45,707 nucleotides of DNA from UMGS1696 sp045643285 (lineage in GTDB: Bacteria; Bacillota; Clostridia; Oscillospirales; CAG-272): the NCBI GenBank assembly GCA_045643285.1, contig JAZUKN010000059.1, positions 1 to 45,707 on the forward strand. The letters run 5' to 3'. Within the stretch, counting starts at the first letter, position 1; each line of letters starts with the position of its first letter. Shown in pieces: positions 7,142 through 14,681 of the stretch. The notes beneath the pieces were generated by a model, which saw nothing but the letters and a program-made list of their open reading frames with translations, ran no database searches and was not told the origin of the DNA. Made by a program: the position numbers and the translations under genes.

Positions 7142-7197
7142 TGTTATTCTGCCCATAACTTCGGTCTGTACTTTGTGCGATTCGTACAATATCAACA

Positions 7198-7226
7198 TTG
7201 ACAAACGTCGCTTGAAACTATATACT
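7198..7226 (+). promoter_or_regulatory. Promoter of the anion permease gene
   Basis: Consensus TTGACA (7198-7203), 17 bases, TATACT (7221-7226). The start codon is 53 bases downstream. Confidence 0.8.
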
Positions 7227-7278
7227 ATCACATTGTCGGGCATTTATGCCGGAATAATAATGTGAAAAGAGAACATCA

Positions 7279-8451
7279 ATGCAGCACGTTCAACCGCTCC
7301 GCCATCATCTGATCGGGCTGAATCCGCTCGCTCGGGTGTGGCAGAGTATAATAAATTTCATAAAGAAAAACACCGTAACCGTTATAGCGTTCGTCGCGGC
7401 GGTGGTAACGTCGACTGTCGTCAAGCCTGACAGCGATTACCTCGGCTACTTTGACTTGAAGACGCTCACCTGCCTTTTCTGCGTCCTCGCAGTGGTGTGC
7501 GCGCTCAAGAATATCAACTTTTTCTATATGCTCGCGCATAAGATAGTCGAGCTGTTCAAAAACGCGCGGATGTGCGTTCTCGGACTCGTCTATATCACGT
7601 TCATCGGTTCGATGCTCATAGCGAACGATATGGCGCTTCTCACGTTCCTGCCGCTCGGATATATCGTGTTGACTGAGACGCACAAGGAAAAGTACATGGC
7701 GTTCACGTTCATTATGCAGAACATCGCCGCAAACCTCGGCGGAATGCTCACACCTTTCGGCAATCCGCAGAATCTTTATTTGTACACGAAATTTTCTATC
7801 CCGAACGGGGAATTTATGGCGATCATGGCGCCGCCGTTTGTGTTTGCAGTCGCGCTGATCACCGTGTGCTGTCTCGTGTTCGTAAAAGCAGAGCCGATGA
7901 CGGTTTCGGGGGAGAAGATCACGCTTGAGCCGAAGAGAACGGTTTTGTATCTCGCTCTGTTCGCGCTTGCGATAGCGATAGTATTCCGCGGGATTCCGTA
8001 CTGGATCGGGCTTATCGTGATTCCGGCAGTGCTTATCCTGACGGATGTAAAGGCGCTTAAATCGGTGGATTATCCTCTCCTGTTCACTTTTGTGTTCTTC
8101 TTCATTTTCGCCGGAAATATGGCTCGAATCGACGCTGTACGCGATTTCTTCTCGTCTCTGATGTCGAAGAGCACGCTTCTGTTCTCAACTCTCTCGTGCC
8201 AGTGCATATCGAACGTGCCGTCCGCGATCCTGCTCTCGCAGTTCACCGACAACTACCGCGATCTGCTCGTCGGTGTGAATATCGGAGGCGTCGGCACGCT
8301 TATCGCATCGCTCGCAAGCCTCATTACGTTCCGCGAATATGTGAAGCACAATCCGGGCAAGGCAGGCAGATACATTGCCGAGTTCTCCGCGTTCAATTTC
8401 GGATTCCTCGCCCTGCTTATCGGGTTTATGGTTGTTGTGAAGATGATATAA
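7279..8451 (+). CDS. SLC13/ArsB-superfamily anion permease
   Basis: A 390-residue polytopic membrane protein with about ten hydrophobic spans. It has the ion-transporter-superfamily hallmarks IANDMALLTFLPLGY (about 113-127) and GGMLTPFGNPQNLYLY (about 154-169; the GNPQN re-entrant loop), and a second-half counterpart SNVPSAILLSQF (about 312-323). Members of this superfamily (SLC13/DASS, CitM, ArsB, NhaD) move dicarboxylates, citrate, arsenite or Na+/H+. The substrate cannot be fixed here. The gene is monocistronic between a consensus promoter and a terminator. The ribosome site is weak. Confidence 0.8.
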   Translation: MQHVQPLRHHLIGLNPLARVWQSIINFIKKNTVTVIAFVAAVVTSTVVKPDSDYLGYFDLKTLTCLFCVLAVVCALKNINFFYMLAHKIVELFKNARMCVLGLVYITFIGSMLIANDMALLTFLPLGYIVLTETHKEKYMAFTFIMQNIAANLGGMLTPFGNPQNLYLYTKFSIPNGEFMAIMAPPFVFAVALITVCCLVFVKAEPMTVSGEKITLEPKRTVLYLALFALAIAIVFRGIPYWIGLIVIPAVLILTDVKALKSVDYPLLFTFVFFFIFAGNMARIDAVRDFFSSLMSKSTLLFSTLSCQCISNVPSAILLSQFTDNYRDLLVGVNIGGVGTLIASLASLITFREYVKHNPGKAGRYIAEFSAFNFGFLALLIGFMVVVKMI

Positions 8452-8454
8452 AGG

Positions 8455-8504
8455 AAAAAGTCCTCCGATCAATGTGAAACTACACTGGTCGGGGGACTTT
8501 TTTC
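8455..8504. terminator. Bidirectional terminator between permease and XRE genes
   Basis: AAAAAGTCCTCCGA pairs with TCGGGGGACTTTTTT (one G-T) around an inner stem, with A-run before and T-run after. It serves the convergent gene at 8535 as well. Confidence 0.8.
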
Positions 8505-8534
8505 ACTGAATAGCCGAGTGACAACGGATTATTG

Positions 8535-8825
8535 TTATCCGTTTGCGGCAAGGAGGTCTTTAATTATCAGACGTATGTGCGCCGCCTGCTCCGGTGTGAG
8601 ATTTGAAATATCGACCGTGTTGTCGAGGGCGCGTCCGAGGAGAAAATCCGTCGACACGACGAAATAGTCCGCGATTTTCACGAGCATATCAATCGACGGG
8701 AGGACATTATCGTTTTCCCAATTCGACACACACTGTTTTGATACATTCAGCGTTTTTGCAAGCTCAACCTGACTTATCCCGTTCGCCATACGAAGTTCTC
8801 TGATGTTTTCATTAAGTAAATTCAT
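8535..8825 (-). CDS. XRE-family HTH transcriptional regulator
   Basis: A 96-residue single-domain repressor-type protein: helix-turn-helix at about 7-60 (RELRMANGISQVELAKTL, VSKQCVSNWEND, PSIDMLVKIADYFVVSTDFL), then a short C-terminal helical segment (TPEQAAHIRLIIKDLL). It is divergent from the glycine-zipper gene at 8941. The 115-base gap contains matching palindromes, so it probably controls that gene and itself. Ligand unknown. Confidence 0.85.
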   Translation of the reverse strand: MNLLNENIRELRMANGISQVELAKTLNVSKQCVSNWENDNVLPSIDMLVKIADYFVVSTDFLLGRALDNTVDISNLTPEQAAHIRLIIKDLLAANG

Positions 8826-8841
8826 CTGTTCAAACCTCTGT

Positions 8842-8905
8842 TTTTGTCAATTATTACGATACTATTATATAATTAACACTTGACAAAATAAAAATACTAT
8901 AGTAT
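8842..8905. promoter_or_regulatory. Candidate operators between the XRE regulator and glycine-zipper gene
   Basis: ATACTATAGTAT (8894-8905) is a perfect 12-bp palindrome overlapping the -10 box of the rightward promoter. A related half site ATACTATTATAT lies at about 8860-8870 over a leftward TATAAT (8869-8864). A 9-bp inverted pair TTTTGTCAA (8842-8850) and TTGACAAAA (8880-8888) brackets the gap. Binding by the adjacent regulator is inferred. Confidence 0.55.
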
Positions 8906-8908
8906 ACT
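8880..8908 (+). promoter_or_regulatory. Consensus promoter of the glycine-zipper gene
   Basis: TTGACA (8880-8885), 17 bases, TATACT (8903-8908). It is nearly ideal, so it would be strong unless repressed. The perfect palindrome at 8894-8905 covers spacer and -10. Confidence 0.85.
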
Positions 8909-8940
8909 AATGGTGGACTAAAAAACAAGGAGGAATAAAA

Positions 8941-9156
8941 ATGAAAAGAAATGGTGAAGCAATAGGAAGCGGTGCAGGTGCATTGGCAGGCGCGGCAGCA
9001 GGAGCAAAGATAGGTAGCGGAATCGGAATTGCCGTAGGCGGACCGGTAGGTGCAATTGTCGGCACGATACCATGTGCGATAGTTGGTGGGATCATCGGAC
9101 TTCTCGGCGGTAACAAGATCGGCAGCGAAGTTGACCGTCACAAAAATGAAAAATAA
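8941..9156 (+). CDS. Glycine-zipper small membrane peptide, 71 aa
   Basis: The peptide is about one third glycine, with serial GxxxG/AxxxG motifs between residues 9 and 58 (GSGAGALAGAAAGAKIGSGI, then GGPVGAIVG, IVGGIIGLLGGNKIG). It has charged ends (MKRNGE, DRHKNEK) and one cysteine. AGGAGG lies 7 bases before ATG. Glycine zippers drive oligomerisation in membranes. Relatives include outer-membrane or 2TM glycine-zipper proteins and several pore-forming bacteriocins. There is no leader peptide, processing enzyme or exporter nearby, so bacteriocin function is only a possibility; an internal membrane-active stress or toxin peptide fits equally. The strong, operator-covered promoter and divergent XRE regulator suggest tight control. 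Confidence 0.8.
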   Translation: MKRNGEAIGSGAGALAGAAAGAKIGSGIGIAVGGPVGAIVGTIPCAIVGGIIGLLGGNKIGSEVDRHKNEK

Positions 9157-9236
9157 AAGTTGATCTTTCGCACAATAGTATAGATTTTTTGTAGAAAGAT
9201 TCCGAAAGTCACTTGTCGAAAACACCCAGCAACACA

Positions 9237-9288
9237 AAAAACTCCCTCGATCAATCGTGTAATACACGCGACCGAGGGAGTTATTTTT
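9237..9288. terminator. Strong bidirectional terminator
   Basis: AACTCCCTCG pairs with CGAGGGAGTT, with an inner CGTGT/ACACG stem, A-run upstream and T-rich run downstream on both strands. It ends the glycine-zipper transcript and the minus-strand operon that finishes at 9300. Confidence 0.85.
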
Positions 9289-9299
9289 CTTCTTTCTTC

Positions 9300-10154
9300 T
9301 TACTTCTTGAAGAATCCTTCCGGTACCTTAGAATCCCATGTCGGGTTGCCGGGTACGCCGAGAGCTTCGCAGGTGATAGCAGGAATGTTGCGGATGAGCA
9401 TATCTTTTATTTCCATTTCGTTCACGCCATTGCCGGCAGCACCGAAGAAGACGTACTTTTCTTCATCGGATGTACCGCCGTGGAAGTGGTCGATCCCGCC
9501 GTGGTCAGCCGTTACGATGAACAGCGACTCGTCGGCGATGCCTGCTTCAACGATAGCGTCGTAGATCTGTCCCATATAGCCGTCGATCTCGTGGAGCTTT
9601 GCGTAGTAAATGTCGTTGTTGTAGCCTGTGGAGTGACCTACGCCGTCAACGCTGTCGTACTGCACGAAGAAGAGCGTCGGCTTTTCCGCCTTGATCTCAG
9701 CGCAGATCTTGTCTGTGAGCGCCTGGTCGCCGCCGCAGTCGAAGTGTACGTCGATGTCCTGCTCGATGATACCGTCGTTGATAGGAGTCCAGTTCGAGAA
9801 CGCGGACAGCTTTGCGTCGGGCATAACGTTGCGGACGAGCTTGAATATCGTCGGAAGCTCCGCTTCTTTCGGACGGCGGACAAATTTCGAGGGATTGAGC
9901 TTGTCATTCCGTGCCGCGCTGTTGTAATATCCGTTTGTGCCTACGATGTCGTTCGTCAGCTCGTGTACTTCGGGAGTTACGCCGATGAGGAGAGAGCCCC
10001 AGCATTCCGCGCTGATCGTCGGGATAGCGGTGAGGCAGTCGTAAGTCGTCGCTCCGTGAGCGAAGATCTCATCCATACGGGGCGTGTCGGCATATTTGAA
10101 GCCGTGACCTGCGCCGTCGATACCGATAATGAATACGTGTTTGAATTTTGCCAT
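9300..10154 (-). CDS. Alkaline-phosphatase-superfamily phosphodiesterase/nucleotide pyrophosphatase-like protein
   Basis: A 284-residue cytosolic metalloenzyme of the type I phosphodiesterase/nucleotide pyrophosphatase fold. Metal and nucleophile motifs in order: GIDGAG (11-16; first Asp), AIPTISAECWGSLL (43-56; Thr nucleophile), YDSVDGVGHSTGY (Asp and His ligands, about 182-194) and TADHGGIDHFHGG (about 235-247; Asp-His, then distal His). It is smaller than classical members, with no signal peptide. It is last in a five-gene operon, 39 bases after the epimerase. Substrate unknown; a phosphoester released by pathway partners is likely. Confidence 0.8.
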   Translation of the reverse strand: MAKFKHVFIIGIDGAGHGFKYADTPRMDEIFAHGATTYDCLTAIPTISAECWGSLLIGVTPEVHELTNDIVGTNGYYNSAARNDKLNPSKFVRRPKEAELPTIFKLVRNVMPDAKLSAFSNWTPINDGIIEQDIDVHFDCGGDQALTDKICAEIKAEKPTLFFVQYDSVDGVGHSTGYNNDIYYAKLHEIDGYMGQIYDAIVEAGIADESLFIVTADHGGIDHFHGGTSDEEKYVFFGAAGNGVNEMEIKDMLIRNIPAITCEALGVPGNPTWDSKVPEGFFKK

Positions 10155-10193
10155 GATGTTGCCTTTCTTTATGTGAAAAGATTATGTATTAAG

Positions 10194-10967
10194 TCAGTCG
10201 CCGAAAACTTCTCTGAGATATGCGTAGCACTTCGTCGCGGTTTCGGTGAAGTCGCCGTCGAATCTGCCCTCAACGCTCATGCGTCCGTTGTAGCCTGCCG
10301 CGTCGAGCGCTTTTTTGATAACGGAATAATCGTATCCGTCGTCCGGAAGCGGTGCTGTTCTCGTCTCGGGACGGGAAATGTGCAGGTGCGTGAGGATAGC
10401 TTTCTCTTTTTCGACTATCGAGAACGGCTCGTTCTCCTTTGCTACATGGAAGAAGTCAGCCATTACCGTGATGTACGGATGTCCCACGCGGCGAACTGTT
10501 TCTGCCGCCTCTGCGACGGAATTGAGGTTGTTGACTTCACCTCTGTTCAGCGGCTCGATAGCGACGGTGATGCCGTATTCTTTCGCTCTTTCGCCGACAG
10601 TCCAGAACATTTCGTCGAGCTGTGCGGTACAGGACGCTATGTCGTCGCCCTCTTCAAATCTTCTTGCCGTGCCGCTTCCGAGAACGGACAGCTCAACTCC
10701 GAGCCGTTTTGCTTTCTCGAATGCGATCTTCGTATATTCGTCGACCTTTTCGCGTCTGTAGTCCTTGCCGCAGAGACGAAGCTCGCCGGGGAAGAAACCG
10801 TTCGTTGTCTCGGCTTTCAGTCCGCAGTCTGCGAGGATCTTTTCTGCTTCTTTCAGCTCGCTTTCGGTGAGCGGCTGTACGTCGAAAAGCGCGAGTTCCG
10901 CATAATCAACTGTCCCGGGTTTCAGCTTCAAAAGCTGCTTTACGGGACCGCAAAGTCCGAATCTCAT
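10194..10967 (-). CDS. TIM-barrel sugar isomerase/epimerase (AP endonuclease family 2)
   Basis: A 257-residue xylose-isomerase-like TIM barrel. Metal-ligand signatures of tagatose/psicose 3-epimerase relatives are visible: AIEPLNRGEVNNLNS (Glu ligand), MADFFHVAKE (Asp and His), LTHLHISRPETR and MSVEGRFDGD (final Glu). ATG at 10967 is used because AAGGAG lies 9 bases before it; a GTG 27 bases upstream would overlap the phosphatase gene. The gap to the Tyr-phosphatase gene is 16 bases. It probably interconverts a keto-sugar or a cyclitol intermediate; the substrate is unresolved. Confidence 0.75.
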   Translation of the reverse strand: MRFGLCGPVKQLLKLKPGTVDYAELALFDVQPLTESELKEAEKILADCGLKAETTNGFFPGELRLCGKDYRREKVDEYTKIAFEKAKRLGVELSVLGSGTARRFEEGDDIASCTAQLDEMFWTVGERAKEYGITVAIEPLNRGEVNNLNSVAEAAETVRRVGHPYITVMADFFHVAKENEPFSIVEKEKAILTHLHISRPETRTAPLPDDGYDYSVIKKALDAAGYNGRMSVEGRFDGDFTETATKCYAYLREVFGD

Positions 10968-10983
10968 TTTTGTAGTCTCCTTT

Positions 10984-11982
10984 TTATTTATCACCGTTTC
11001 CGATGAAAATTTGTCTTAATTTATCCATAAGTTCTTCTGTCACACCGCAGTCGCGGAGGAAAGCAAACACACGCTCGTCGTTCGTCTTTCCGTCAAATTC
11101 CGAAAGCACTTCCATGAATAAGCCCCACCCCCAGCCGACTTTGGAACGGCGTCTGTCTCCCCAGACAGAGAGCGAGGTTATTTCGTATTCGGCGAGACGG
11201 TCTTCTTCGCTTACGCCGAGTATCGTCTCAAGAACGTACATCAGCGTGCCTGTTCTGTCAGCGCCTGCCCAGCAGTGGACGTATATGGGATAATTCTCCT
11301 CGTCTGCTAAAAATTCGAGCAGCGGACGGCAGTTCTTTGCTTCAAGGAACGTGTGGTATTGCAGGCATGGCACATTGACATACCGTACCGTGTCACCGAG
11401 AGGGGACGTGACGCATCCCTCGGGCGCATCTCCGCGTACGTCAAGGTCAGTTTTTATGCCGAGAGCGAGCAATGCCGCTACACCGTCGGGAGTGATTTCG
11501 TGGTGTACGTCCATTTCCGTGCCGCGGTAGAGAAGTCCCTGCTTCAGTCGCCGCCCGTCCGCTGTTTTAAGAGATCCGACGTCACGGATGTTCGATGCAC
11601 CGTCGGCGCGTATCATTCTCACGAACGTGTCGGCTGTGCAAAACGACCGCGACCTGCCGCCGTTCACGCGCCAATAATAACGGGTGCCGGTCTTGAGGTT
11701 GTATACCTCCGTCGGGGAAACACATTCGCGCGAAACAACGACGGCGGAGAAATCCTTCGTCTCCGACAGCTCGAACAGTACCGTTTTGCTCGAATCCCAC
11801 GCAAAACGCACGGGCTTCGGGACGGATAAGTCTTCGCGGTTCTTGCGCTTGTCGACTTTCATCCAGTTCGGGATCAGATCAGCCGGCGCATTCCCGACAA
11901 AGTCGCGGAATATCGCCTGCCGCCGCGAAGCAATGGAGACAGTCGCGCCGCTTCTCGGATGAGTCAATTTTATGTTAGGCAT
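10984..11982 (-). CDS. Protein-tyrosine/lipid phosphatase with N-terminal beta domain
   Basis: A 332-residue protein. The first 115 residues resemble the fibronectin-type module seen before such phosphatases (FAWDSSKTVLFELSETKDFS, TGTRYYWRVNGG). The rest is a Tyr-phosphatase 2 domain, with NIRDVGSLKTADGRRLKQGL (about 132-151; the SxNxRDxGG-like entry motif), TDLDVRGD, and the P-loop VHCWAGADRTG (Cys nucleophile, Arg; about 235-245). No signal peptide. Relatives act on phosphotyrosine or phosphoinositides. It lies in the operon between a lipoprotein and the epimerase, 6 bases after the former. Confidence 0.85.
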   Translation of the reverse strand: MPNIKLTHPRSGATVSIASRRQAIFRDFVGNAPADLIPNWMKVDKRKNREDLSVPKPVRFAWDSSKTVLFELSETKDFSAVVVSRECVSPTEVYNLKTGTRYYWRVNGGRSRSFCTADTFVRMIRADGASNIRDVGSLKTADGRRLKQGLLYRGTEMDVHHEITPDGVAALLALGIKTDLDVRGDAPEGCVTSPLGDTVRYVNVPCLQYHTFLEAKNCRPLLEFLADEENYPIYVHCWAGADRTGTLMYVLETILGVSEEDRLAEYEITSLSVWGDRRRSKVGWGWGLFMEVLSEFDGKTNDERVFAFLRDCGVTEELMDKLRQIFIGNGDK

Positions 11983-11988
11983 AATACT

Positions 11989-12495
11989 TTATTTTTCTTT
12001 CGACGTTCTTTCGGCAAGGCCGAAGAAGAATGCGCGCAGATCGTCTGCCGCAAGAAAAGCGGAGTTCGTCTGATGAGCGTCGCCGTTTTTCCACATTACG
12101 AGAAGCGTGTAGAGCGTCTCGTCGGGCGAAATGTCGCGTTCGGTCACGGCAGGAGAATCGTCAGCCATCAAAAAATCGCTGAGATAGTGCTTTTCCGCAA
12201 TTTCGCGGACGACGTCAAGCTCGCTGTTGTCGACCGTGACGCCCGTAAGGACGATCTTCTCGCCGCCATCGGTTGTGCACCACGCGGTGAACTCGACCGT
12301 GCCGTCTTCCGCTTCCTTAATGGTGAACGCGAACGAATCCGCGTCAGTCGGAGCCGCGCAGGTGTAGCCGATGTAACGGATGTTCCTGTCTTCGGCATAA
12401 CGTTCTTCTTCCGTGGGAAGAAGACAACCGACGAGCGAGAACGACGTGACCACGAGCGCGAGAACGAGCGAAAGTATTCGAATAATTGTCTTCAT
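11989..12495 (-). CDS. Hypothetical lipoprotein of the SPFH operon
   Basis: 168 residues with an N-terminal signal and lipobox (SFSLVGC, Cys at 24). The acidic mature domain of about 145 residues begins LLPTEEERYAEDR and contains EFTAWCTTDGGEKI. The start codon directly follows the stop of the SPFH gene (TAA-ATG, no gap), implying coupled translation. No family recognised. It probably sits on the outer face of the membrane to which the SPFH protein may be attached. Confidence 0.75.
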   Translation of the reverse strand: MKTIIRILSLVLALVVTSFSLVGCLLPTEEERYAEDRNIRYIGYTCAAPTDADSFAFTIKEAEDGTVEFTAWCTTDGGEKIVLTGVTVDNSELDVVREIAEKHYLSDFLMADDSPAVTERDISPDETLYTLLVMWKNGDAHQTNSAFLAADDLRAFFFGLAERTSKEK

Positions 12496-13791
12496 TTACT
12501 GAACGTCGCTGTCGTCGAATCTGTCGCCGCATTCGGGACAGAATTTCGGCGGATTCGACGGGTCTTCCGGTTCCCAGCCGCATTTGTCGCACTTGTAGAG
12601 CTTTTCGCCTGCGGGTTTCTTTGCGCCGCATTCGGAACAGAATTTGCCCTTGTTGATGTTGCCGCAGGAGCATTTCCAGCCGTTTTCGGGCTTTTTTGCG
12701 CCGCATTCCGGGCAGAACTTGCCTGTAGCGACTGTGCCGCAGGAGCATTTCCATTCATCGGCTTTGGGTGCCTGTGCCGCCGCCTGCTGTCCCATGGCGT
12801 AGAGATTCTGTGCGTTTACCCCGCCTGCTCCCATAGCCATGTTCATTCCCATGAATCCTACAGCCGCGCCGCCAGCGTTGTTTGCCGCGTCCTTCATGGC
12901 GTCTGCCTGTGCGCCGACCATTGTAGCCGCCGCCATTGTGGGATCCTTGAACATTGCGTTCTTCTGTGCCTGCTTCAGAAGCTCCTGATCCTCTTCGGGA
13001 AGCGTGAGCGAGCCGATAGCGACGGACACTACTCTGATACCGCGAAGCTCGCCCCACTTTGACGTGAGAGCGGCGTTCATTGCGTCTTCAAGCTCGGAGT
13101 TGTGAGTGACGATCTGATTCGGTCTCAGCTCAAGATCGGACAGTCTGCCGAACGCCGGCTGAAGCGCGGAGATGAACTCCGTTTTGAGCTGTGCGTCGAT
13201 CTCGTCGCGTCTGTATTCGCCCGATACGTTGCCGCATACGTTGGTGTAGAACAGGATCGGGTCTGCGATCTTGTAGGAATAAACGCCGTTGCAACGGATA
13301 GACACGTCTACGTCAAAGCCGATGCGCGAGTCAACAACGCGGAACGGAACGGGATTCGCCGTGCCGAACTTGTTGTCGATTATTTCCTTTGTATTGAAGT
13401 AGTATACTCTCTGATCCTTTGCGGCAATACCGCCGAACGTGAATCTCTTGCCGAGTTCCTTGAACGTTGCAAGGATGCTTTCGCCGAGGTTGCCTGCGAA
13501 GATCGAGGGTTCGAGGTCTGTGTCGTATTTGAATTCACCTGGTTCCGCACAAAGCTCTGCGACCTTGCCGTTTTCGACGATGATCATGCACTGACCGTCG
13601 GCTACGGCGATGACAGAACCGTTCGAGATAACGTTTTCGTCGCCCTTTGTGTTGGAGGAACGACCGTTTACTTTCTTTTTGCCTTTTGTGACAAGGACGT
13701 CCTTGTCGATGGCTTCACAATAAAAATACTCTTTCCACTGATCGGCAAGTACGCCGCCGAGGACTCCGAGTCCTGCTTTGATAAGTCCCAT
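12496..13791 (-). CDS. SPFH-domain protein with C-terminal zinc ribbons (YdjI-like)
   Basis: 431 residues. N-terminal SPFH/virion-core-like domain (about 1-270): begins MGLIKAGLGVLGGVLADQWK, with VSVAIGSLTLPEEDQELLKQ closing the domain. Next comes a Gly/Ala/Met-rich linker (about 275-345; GGAAVGFMGMNMAMGAGG). At the end are three zinc-ribbon units: WKCSCG...KFCPECGAKKP, WKCSCG...KFCSECGAKKP and YKCDKCG...KFCPECGDRF. This is the architecture of Bacillus YdjI-type proteins that accompany PspA-like membrane-stress systems. It is first gene of the operon, with AGGAG before the start. A scaffold role at membrane microdomains is inferred from the family; no PspA gene is visible here. Confidence 0.85.
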   Translation of the reverse strand: MGLIKAGLGVLGGVLADQWKEYFYCEAIDKDVLVTKGKKKVNGRSSNTKGDENVISNGSVIAVADGQCMIIVENGKVAELCAEPGEFKYDTDLEPSIFAGNLGESILATFKELGKRFTFGGIAAKDQRVYYFNTKEIIDNKFGTANPVPFRVVDSRIGFDVDVSIRCNGVYSYKIADPILFYTNVCGNVSGEYRRDEIDAQLKTEFISALQPAFGRLSDLELRPNQIVTHNSELEDAMNAALTSKWGELRGIRVVSVAIGSLTLPEEDQELLKQAQKNAMFKDPTMAAATMVGAQADAMKDAANNAGGAAVGFMGMNMAMGAGGVNAQNLYAMGQQAAAQAPKADEWKCSCGTVATGKFCPECGAKKPENGWKCSCGNINKGKFCSECGAKKPAGEKLYKCDKCGWEPEDPSNPPKFCPECGDRFDDSDVQ

Positions 13792-13871
13792 AGTAAGTTT
13801 CTCCTTTTATGTATAGATTTTGATTTTTGTTCAGCGTCCCACAGGGAGGAACGGTTTTTCACTTTGTGAAA

Positions 13872-13958
13872 GTGATGTTCGCCTTCGGCGAGTGAAGAGT
13901 TGCTTCGCAACGTGATGTTGTGACTTCGTCACAGTGAAGTTTTTGCCTTCGGCAAAAG
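13872..13958. repeat. Array A of four triloop hairpins with GTGATG/GTGAAG spacers
   Basis: Four different perfect stems, all closed C-TTC-G: TCGCC-TTC-GGCGA, GTTGC-TTC-GCAAC, TGTGAC-TTC-GTCACA, TTTTGCC-TTC-GGCAAAA. They are separated by alternating spacers GTGATG (13872), GTGAAG (13892), GTGATG (13912) and GTGAAG (13934), so the period is 20-22 bases. A fifth stem TTTCAC-TTT-GTGAAA precedes it at about 13857. Stems differ in sequence but keep geometry, unlike CRISPR repeats. Confidence 0.8.
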
Positions 13959-13988
13959 TTAAGGAAGAAAAAATATCGAGCAATTATC

Positions 13989-14528
13989 TTATGTTGGCCA
14001 AACAAATGATTTGTAGCCTTTGATAATAATTTCATAGGTTATACTTTCTGAAATAATTACACCGTTTTTTTCAACCTCTGCTTCAATCACAAGATCATAC
14101 TCTTTACCGTCCGCCACTTCCAAAGAGTCCGCTGTAAATGTTCCTCCGTCAATCAATCCCTCATATATGGTTTTTTCATTTTCCTTAAATTCGATTACCT
14201 TATCTATTTCATTGGTAAACAAAACGGATTCTTTTTCTTTCAAAACCGCCTTATTTATTCGGACTGTTTCATTTCCGCTTTCGGAATAAACTGAGATGTA
14301 TAAAATATATACTCCGTGATTTATTTCCTTGACTTGGGGGATAATTGCAACATCCTGAAGCCTTGCAAAAGAAAAATTCTCCGATGTAAAATAATCATCG
14401 TTTAGATTATCAGTTATATTTTTGATAAAAAACTCTTTGTAGCTTTCCTCTAAACGACATGAGCATAAGCCTAAGAGCATACATACAGATAACGCAGTAA
14501 TTACTACGTTCTTTAGTGTTTTTTTCAT
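13989..14528 (-). CDS. Hypothetical lipoprotein, AT-rich, between two hairpin arrays
   Basis: 179 residues with signal peptide and lipobox (MLLGLCSC). The mature part reads like one or two beta-sandwich domains (VYILYISVYSESGNETVRIN, then KEYDLVIEAEVEKNGVIISE). AGGAGG lies 7 bases before ATG. Codon use is clearly more AT-rich than the flanking SPFH and methyltransferase genes. It lies between inverted hairpin arrays, so it may be an inserted single-gene cassette. No family recognised. Confidence 0.7.
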   Translation of the reverse strand: MKKTLKNVVITALSVCMLLGLCSCRLEESYKEFFIKNITDNLNDDYFTSENFSFARLQDVAIIPQVKEINHGVYILYISVYSESGNETVRINKAVLKEKESVLFTNEIDKVIEFKENEKTIYEGLIDGGTFTADSLEVADGKEYDLVIEAEVEKNGVIISESITYEIIIKGYKSFVWPT

Positions 14529-14574
14529 TCAAATCCCTCCTGATTGAATAGAAAAACATAAAAAACTTTCAATA

Positions 14575-14680
14575 ACTGTCACGAAGTGACAATTTCACAT
14601 CGCACAGCGATATTTCACTCGCCGAAGGCGAACTTCTCTTTCGCTCCGGCGAATACTTCACTTTTCACGAAGTGAAATAC
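14575..14680. repeat. Array B of triloop hairpins, inverted relative to array A
   Basis: Read on the minus strand the stems again carry mostly TTC triloops: TGTCAC/GTGACA (14577-14591), ATCGC/GCGAT (14600-14612), TCGCC/GGCGA (14619-14631), TTCGC/GCGAA (about 14640-14653) and TTTCAC/GTGAAA (14663-14677), with GTGAA-type spacers. TCGCC-TTC-GGCGA is shared with array A. The array runs right up to the stop codon of the methyltransferase gene. Confidence 0.75.
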
Positions 14681-14681
14681 T

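Noticed and set aside
8941..9156. Confident bacteriocin call
   Set aside because: Glycine-zipper composition alone is not enough: no leader, modification enzyme, immunity gene or exporter is near.
9213..11006. An open frame of about 597 codons on the plus strand opposite the phosphatase and epimerase genes
   Set aside because: It is antisense to two recognised enzymes, starts inside a terminator region and contains no recognisable domain.
12496..13791. Phage or virus core protein
   Set aside because: The SPFH plus zinc-ribbon layout is that of chromosomal YdjI-like proteins, and no phage genes surround it.
13872..14680. CRISPR array
   Set aside because: Units are hairpins of differing sequence with short constant spacers, the reverse of CRISPR architecture, and no cas gene is present.
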